Assembly (NCBI GenBank): GCA_913045395.1
Contig: CAJWPV010000114.1
Span: 1-5,776, forward strand
Reading direction: 5' to 3'
Origin: an uncultured Verrucomicrobiota bacterium
GTDB lineage: Bacteria > Verrucomicrobiota > Verrucomicrobiia > Limisphaerales > UBA1096
Length of the DNA stretch: 5,776 nucleotides
The translations under genes were made by a program, and so were the position numbers. Below are positions 1 through 5,776 of the stretch, piece by piece (positions within the stretch are counted from its first letter, which is position 1; each line of letters starts with the position of its first letter). Below the pieces are notes generated by a model. That model worked only from the letters and a program-made list of their open reading frames with translations. It was not told where the DNA came from and searched no databases.

Positions 1-844
1 CAAGAAGACCGCACAGATCACCAGCGCCATGGAGAAGGTGGCGCAGGCGAAAATGGCCCGCGCCCAGCAGGCGGCCACCGCAGGGCGGCCGTATGCGGAT
101 CTTATGAACCGCGTTCTTGGCGAGGTGGTTACCCACGCCGGCGACTTTGATCATCCCTTCATGAAGGCGCGCGGCGGCGATAAGCGCGCGCTGATCCTGG
201 TGACCACCGACAAGGGGATGTGCGGCCCTATCAACTCCAACCTGCTGCGCAAGGTGAGCGATGAGTTCGTGACGGAAAACACCCGCGTGATTGCCGCCGG
301 CAAAAAGGGTGCACAACATGCCACGCGCGTCGGCTGGGACCTGGCCGCAGAGTTTCCCTACAGCGACACGCCGATCTTCGCCGAGGCGCGGGCCATTGCC
401 CGGTTGGCCGCAGAACTTTTCGAGAACGCCGAGGTGGATCACGTGGATATCGCGTTCACCAACTTCATCAACACGCTCACCCAAAAGCCGGAAGTGCAGA
501 CGCTGCTGCCGATCACCGAGATCAAGGGTGTACAGGCAGGCCTGGAGGGCGAGGAAATGGCATCCGAATTGCCGGGTGGCACGGCAGAATTCCTGTTCGA
601 ACCATCGGCTGGCGGCGTACTGGGTGCGTTGCTGCCGCACTACATCAATTTTCAGGTGCACCAAATTCTGCTCGAGGCACGGGCCAGTGAATTCAGCTCG
701 AAGATGGTGGCGATGAAGAACGCGACCGACAACGCGAACGACCTGATCAAGGATTTGACACTCGAATACAACAAGATGCGCCAGGCAGCGATCACCAGCG
801 AGTTGCTCGAGATCACCACCGCCCAGATGGCGCTTGGTAATTGA
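1..844 (+). CDS. atpG: ATP synthase F1 subunit gamma (5' partial)
   Basis: This is the central stalk of F1, the coiled-coil shaft that turns inside the alpha3-beta3 ring on the cytoplasmic face of the membrane and couples proton flow to ATP synthesis. The frame is open from base 2 and gives 280 visible residues. The first ones (KKTAQITSAM) align with the N-terminal helix of E. coli gamma (NTQKITKAM), so the ATG at 29 is the internal methionine equivalent to gamma Met23, not the start. About 15 codons lie outside the window, giving a full length near 295, usual for the family. The C-terminal helix is very well conserved (SSKMVAMKNATDNANDLI, then YNKMRQAAITSELLEI). The usual DRGLCGGLN segment reads DKGMCGPIN here. 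The gene ends with TGA, 20 bases before atpD. Identification is very sure. Confidence 0.97.
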   Translation, partial: KKTAQITSAMEKVAQAKMARAQQAATAGRPYADLMNRVLGEVVTHAGDFDHPFMKARGGDKRALILVTTDKGMCGPINSNLLRKVSDEFVTENTRVIAAGKKGAQHATRVGWDLAAEFPYSDTPIFAEARAIARLAAELFENAEVDHVDIAFTNFINTLTQKPEVQTLLPITEIKGVQAGLEGEEMASELPGGTAEFLFEPSAGGVLGALLPHYINFQVHQILLEARASEFSSKMVAMKNATDNANDLIKDLTLEYNKMRQAAITSELLEITTAQMALGN

Positions 845-849
845 TTTAA

Positions 850-2337
<1,488 letters not shown>

Positions 2338-2340
2338 CAC

Positions 2341-2757
2341 ATGGCCGACACCCTCAAGCTTGAGATCGTCACACCGGAGTCGAAAATCTACTCCGAGGAC
2401 GTCGAGATGGTCACCCTGCCTGGCAGCGAGGGCGAGGCTGGCATTTACCCGAACCACGTTCCGTTGCTGACACAGGTACAGGCCGGGGAAATTGTCGTCC
2501 GCCGGGATGGCAACGAGGAAATCGTGGCCATCGGTGAAGGCTTCGCCGAAGTCACCGGTGAACACGTGGCCATTCTCACCGACAATGCCGCAAACAGCGG
2601 CGACATCGACGAGGCCGCCGCCGAGCAAGCCAAGGCCAAGGCCGAGCAGCGCCTGCAGGAGGGCGGCGACATTTCCGAGGATGAAGCCAGGGCTCTCAAC
2701 CAGGCCATCTTCTACTCTCAGGCGCAGATCAAGGCCAAGCGCCGTAAGCGCGGTTGA
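2341..2757 (+). CDS. atpC: ATP synthase F1 subunit epsilon
   Basis: This small subunit sits at the foot of the central stalk, joins gamma to the c-ring and, in many bacteria, inhibits ATP hydrolysis through its C-terminal helices. It has 138 residues, a normal length. Residues 1-85 form the beta-sandwich, with the family hallmark GSEGEAGIYPNHVPLL at 28-43. Residues 88-138 form the helical hairpin, with a first Ala/Lys/Glu-rich helix (KAKAEQRL), a GGD turn at 108-110, and a very basic tail (KAKRRKRG). The position where many epsilon subunits have DxxRA, linked to ATP binding, reads DEAAA at 90-94, so the arginine is missing. This is the last gene of the operon, 35 bases before a strong terminator. 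Identification is very sure. Confidence 0.96.
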   Translation: MADTLKLEIVTPESKIYSEDVEMVTLPGSEGEAGIYPNHVPLLTQVQAGEIVVRRDGNEEIVAIGEGFAEVTGEHVAILTDNAANSGDIDEAAAEQAKAKAEQRLQEGGDISEDEARALNQAIFYSQAQIKAKRRKRG

Positions 2758-2791
2758 TCCCTTGGCTAAGTCAAGATCCACAATATTTACC

Positions 2792-2821
2792 AAGGCGAAC
2801 GACTCCTCGTTCGCCTTTTTT
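2792..2821 (+). terminator. Intrinsic terminator after atpC
   Basis: A perfect 11-bp stem pairs AAGGCGAACGA (2792-2802) with TCGTTCGCCTT (2807-2817), with a CTCC tetraloop at 2803-2806. A run of six T (2816-2821) closes the structure. It lies 35 bases after the atpC stop and points along the + strand, so it ends the ATP synthase transcript and separates it from icd. Confidence 0.92.
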
Positions 2822-2832
2822 GTGCCAAAAAC

Positions 2833-2861
2833 TTGTGAAACGGCGCTTGTTTCATTAGTCT
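2833..2861 (+). promoter_or_regulatory. Weak candidate promoter for icd
   Basis: The terminator upstream means icd needs its own promoter, which should lie between 2822 and 2951. The best sigma-70-like pair I can see is TTGTGA (2833-2838, 4 of 6 matches) and TAGTCT (2856-2861, 3 of 6), with a 17-base spacer. The match is poor, so the placement is tentative. Confidence 0.2.
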
Positions 2862-2876
2862 GGCGCAACGGCTTGC

Positions 2877-2892
2877 GGCTAAGCGCTTGGCC
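2877..2892. repeat. Palindrome upstream of icd, copy 1
   Basis: GGCTAAGC followed directly by GCTTGGCC forms a 16-bp inverted repeat with one mismatched pair, centred on AAGCGCTT. It contains the 9-mer CGCTTGGCC (2884-2892), which recurs 31 bases later in the next palindrome. It looks like a dimeric regulator site or a short 5'UTR hairpin. The function is inferred. Confidence 0.35.
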
Positions 2893-2912
2893 CGAGTCGC
2901 CCTCCCCTCCCC

Positions 2913-2930
2913 GCCGCTTGGCCAAGTGGC
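2913..2930. repeat. Palindrome upstream of icd, copy 2
   Basis: GCCGCTTGG followed directly by CCAAGTGGC is an 18-bp inverted repeat with one mismatch, which would be a G-U pair in RNA. Its centre, CTTGGCCAAG (2917-2926), is a perfect palindrome. It ends 21 bases before the icd ATG. It shares CGCTTGGCC (2915-2923) with the upstream palindrome. It may be an operator; nothing in the sequence shows which protein would bind. Confidence 0.4.
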
Positions 2931-2951
2931 AACGGAACACAAGACACTTTT

Positions 2952-4205
<1,254 letters not shown>

Positions 4206-4251
4206 GCACTTCATCCCAGCCGATTTAGCTGTAACAATTGCGTAAACTTCA

Positions 4252-4686
4252 ATGGACATACAGGTAGCAGTGCTGTGTGATGCAGCCACCGATTACAAGG
4301 GCAAGTTGAACCTGCTGGGCACGTTCAACTCCGTCTACACACGCGAACTGCCGGCGAACTATCCGCAATGCTCGATCGTGCTGCGCGTGGTGTTCAAGCC
4401 CGTGGAGGAGGGTTCACACAAGCTGCGGATCAACTTCGTCGATGAGGACGGCAAGTTCGTGATGCCAAGCATCGAGCTTCCGTTCGATGTCAACGTACCG
4501 GGGGAGGACAGTTTTTTGTATCGGAATTTTATACTCAACATCCAGCGGTTGAAGTTTGAGAAATTTGGCCAGCATGCCGTCGATATCGCGATTGATGGAC
4601 GGCAGGAAGCAAGCATCCCGCTGGAGGTGAAACAACTCCCCGAGCAGAAACCGGACGACCCCACAGGGAACGACGACGAATCGTAA
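4252..4686 (+). CDS. DUF6941-like protein, function unknown
   Basis: This 144-residue soluble protein has no signal peptide or membrane segment and is probably cytosolic. The opening MDIQVAVLCDAATDYKGKLNLLGTF and the later RINFVDEDGKFVMPSIE and IDGRQEASIPLEV segments resemble a small beta-rich family that I recall as DUF6941, common in Verrucomicrobiota. The predicted pattern is alternating beta strands, with one conserved-looking cysteine (C9). The last twelve residues (133-144) form a polar, acidic tail that is probably disordered. No enzymatic motif is visible and the family has no function I can name. The gene starts 46 bases after icd with no Shine-Dalgarno sequence and no terminator between, so it may be cotranscribed with icd or have its own weak promoter. 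The gene call is sure from its good coding pattern; the family name rests on memory. Confidence 0.85.
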   Translation: MDIQVAVLCDAATDYKGKLNLLGTFNSVYTRELPANYPQCSIVLRVVFKPVEEGSHKLRINFVDEDGKFVMPSIELPFDVNVPGEDSFLYRNFILNIQRLKFEKFGQHAVDIAIDGRQEASIPLEVKQLPEQKPDDPTGNDDES

Positions 4687-4710
4687 TGATGAGATTACGG
4701 ATCGGGTTTA

Positions 4711-4720
4711 CTTGATCAAG
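4711..4720. repeat. Short perfect palindrome before the secreted-protein gene
   Basis: CTTGATCAAG is a perfect 10-bp palindrome in the 95-base gap between the DUF6941-like gene and the secreted-protein gene. It has the same CTTG-NN-CAAG layout as CTTGGCCAAG at 2917-2926 before icd. Twenty bases further on, GGCCAAGCGG (4740-4749) is the exact reverse complement of 2914-2923. A site this short can arise by chance. Confidence 0.2.
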
Positions 4721-4781
4721 GAACGCAAAACCCACCTCTGGCCAAGCGGTCCCAGCCGACCGGTAAAACAGCTCAACTAGC

Positions 4782-5776
4782 ATGAAAAGACAGTACGTGA
4801 AACTGGCGCTGGCACTGGCAACATTGGTGGCGCCGCGCCTGTCAAACGGCATCGACCTCATCGAGGAGGGTGCCGTCTTCAAGTATCACAAGGGTACAAA
4901 GGAGGCCTCCTCCCCTCGCACAGCATGGACAAAGGTTAATTTCACCGACTCAAAGTGGTTGAGAGGCGAAATCCCCTTTTACAGCAACGAGGACATCAAT
5001 GGTGGTACCGATTTGGGCAACATGAATAGGATCTATTCAACGGTATACCTTCGCCGTAAATTCCGCGTAACCGATCTCCACAATATTGGAGCCGGCACGC
5101 TCGAGATCAGGGCGGATGACGGATATGTGGCTTGGCTAAACGGCACAGAGATCGCCAACCTACACAAGCCCACAGGAACACTCCGATACAGTTCCTATGC
5201 AGCCAAGAGCAACCGAGAACCAATCCAGTGGCACAAAACATCGATCCACAACCTGGGCAGCATCGTCGAGGATGGCTGGAACGTCTTAGCAATCATGCTG
5301 CTCAACTCTCGCAACAGCGATGCCTTGCTTGATGTGCGATTGACAGCAAAGGAGCGGGAATTCGTGCCGCCCGAGATCGTTTCCATCTCACCCAAACCGG
5401 GTGAAATAACCGATTTGAGCAAAATCGCCGTCACCTTCAGCGAACCGATGTCCGGCGTGGATGCGGTTGACATAATGATCAATAATTACCCAGCAATTGC
5501 ATTGCAGCAGAACGGCAACACATTCACCTTCCAGTTTGACCAACCCGCCCCCGGGAAAGTCAATGTCTGGTGGGCACCCGACCACGGCATTGGCGACCAA
5601 GCCTCCCCTCCAAACATTTTTGAACCGGATGGAAGCACGAAAACCCATAAAGCCACCTGGAACTATGAATTGCTCGACCTGATGCCACCGAGCCTGGCCA
5701 GCCGGATACCGCGTAAAGACAAGGTCCGTCAATTCAGCCAGGCGGAGATCTGGTTTGATGAACCGGTGCAGGGCAT
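4782..5776 (+). CDS. Secreted multidomain beta-sandwich protein (3' partial)
   Basis: The frame is open from the ATG at 4782 to the window edge, giving 331 complete codons with no stop. The N-terminus is a signal peptide: MKRQYVK, a hydrophobic core at 8-17 (LALALATLVA), and probable cleavage near residue 23 (SNG before IDL). Residues about 24-192 form an all-beta, galactose-binding-like domain seen in many Verrucomicrobiota and Planctomycetota exoproteins. Landmarks are a FTDSKW segment, YLRRKF, the DDGYVAWLNG core (112-121) and DGWNVLAIML (164-173). From about 197 an Ig-like domain follows (PPEIVSISPKPG, then IAVTFSEPMSG). A second copy begins near 302 (PPSLASRIP, then AEIWFDEPVQG). Such proteins often continue into lamin-tail, CotH-like or other modules, but that part lies outside the window. 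Codon use is looser than in the atp genes, with TTA, CTA, AGA and AGG present. No Shine-Dalgarno sequence precedes the ATG. The role is probably extracellular or cell-surface, but the ligand is unknown. Confidence 0.88.
   Translation, partial: MKRQYVKLALALATLVAPRLSNGIDLIEEGAVFKYHKGTKEASSPRTAWTKVNFTDSKWLRGEIPFYSNEDINGGTDLGNMNRIYSTVYLRRKFRVTDLHNIGAGTLEIRADDGYVAWLNGTEIANLHKPTGTLRYSSYAAKSNREPIQWHKTSIHNLGSIVEDGWNVLAIMLLNSRNSDALLDVRLTAKEREFVPPEIVSISPKPGEITDLSKIAVTFSEPMSGVDAVDIMINNYPAIALQQNGNTFTFQFDQPAPGKVNVWWAPDHGIGDQASPPNIFEPDGSTKTHKATWNYELLDLMPPSLASRIPRKDKVRQFSQAEIWFDEPVQG

Noticed and set aside
29..844. ATG at 29 as the start of atpG
   Set aside because: The frame is open to the left edge and the preceding residues match the gamma N-terminal helix, so this methionine is internal.
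2861..2877. Sigma-54-like site (TGGCGC then TTGCG) before icd
   Set aside because: The gap between the GG and GC dinucleotides is 11 bases, not the required 10, so it is not a proper -24/-12 element.
4210..4238. Promoter before the DUF6941-like gene (TTCATC and AACAAT)
   Set aside because: Matches to consensus are only 3 and 4 of 6 with no other support; readthrough from icd is just as plausible.
4747..4762. Hairpin CGGTC / GACCG before the 4782 gene
   Set aside because: The stem is only 5 bp with a 6-base loop and no T-run, so it is too weak to call a terminator or riboswitch.

Overview
The window reads as an ordinary chromosomal stretch of a moderately GC-rich bacterium, most likely a member of the Verrucomicrobiota. 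Three things suggest this: the style of the AtpD protein, a small cytosolic protein resembling the DUF6941 family that I know mainly from that phylum, and a secreted multidomain beta-sandwich protein of a type common in Verrucomicrobiota and Planctomycetota. The phylum call is inference from remembered protein families, not from a search. All genes are on the + strand.

Region 1 (1-2821) is the 3' end of an F-type ATP synthase operon: atpG (gamma, cut at the left edge), atpD (beta) and atpC (epsilon), closely spaced at 20 and 3 bases. It is closed by a strong intrinsic terminator with an 11-bp perfect stem, a CTCC loop and a T-run. Together these genes encode the rotor shaft, the catalytic subunit and the inhibitory epsilon subunit of F1. 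AtpD is about 30 residues longer than the E. coli protein, mostly because of two polar loop insertions, one carrying a DxDxDG motif.

Region 2 (2822-4205) is a 130-base leader with two near-perfect palindromes sharing a 9-base core, followed by icd, a complete NADP-type isocitrate dehydrogenase. All catalytic, metal and NADP-specificity residues line up with E. coli Icd, including the regulatory serine.

Region 3 (4206-5776) holds a 144-residue protein of unknown function (DUF6941-like) and then, after a 95-base gap, the first 331 codons of a secreted protein. That protein has a signal peptide, an N-terminal galactose-binding-like beta-sandwich domain and Ig-like repeats, and it runs off the right edge. 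It has no stop codon inside the window.

The first four genes are core energy metabolism (ATP synthase and a TCA-cycle enzyme). The last two are lineage-type genes with no demonstrated link to it. I see no mobile element, CRISPR array, RNA gene or defence system, and no convincing evidence of a new multi-gene system. The points most worth a second look are the AtpD insertions, the palindromes before icd, and the two uncharacterised proteins at the right end.
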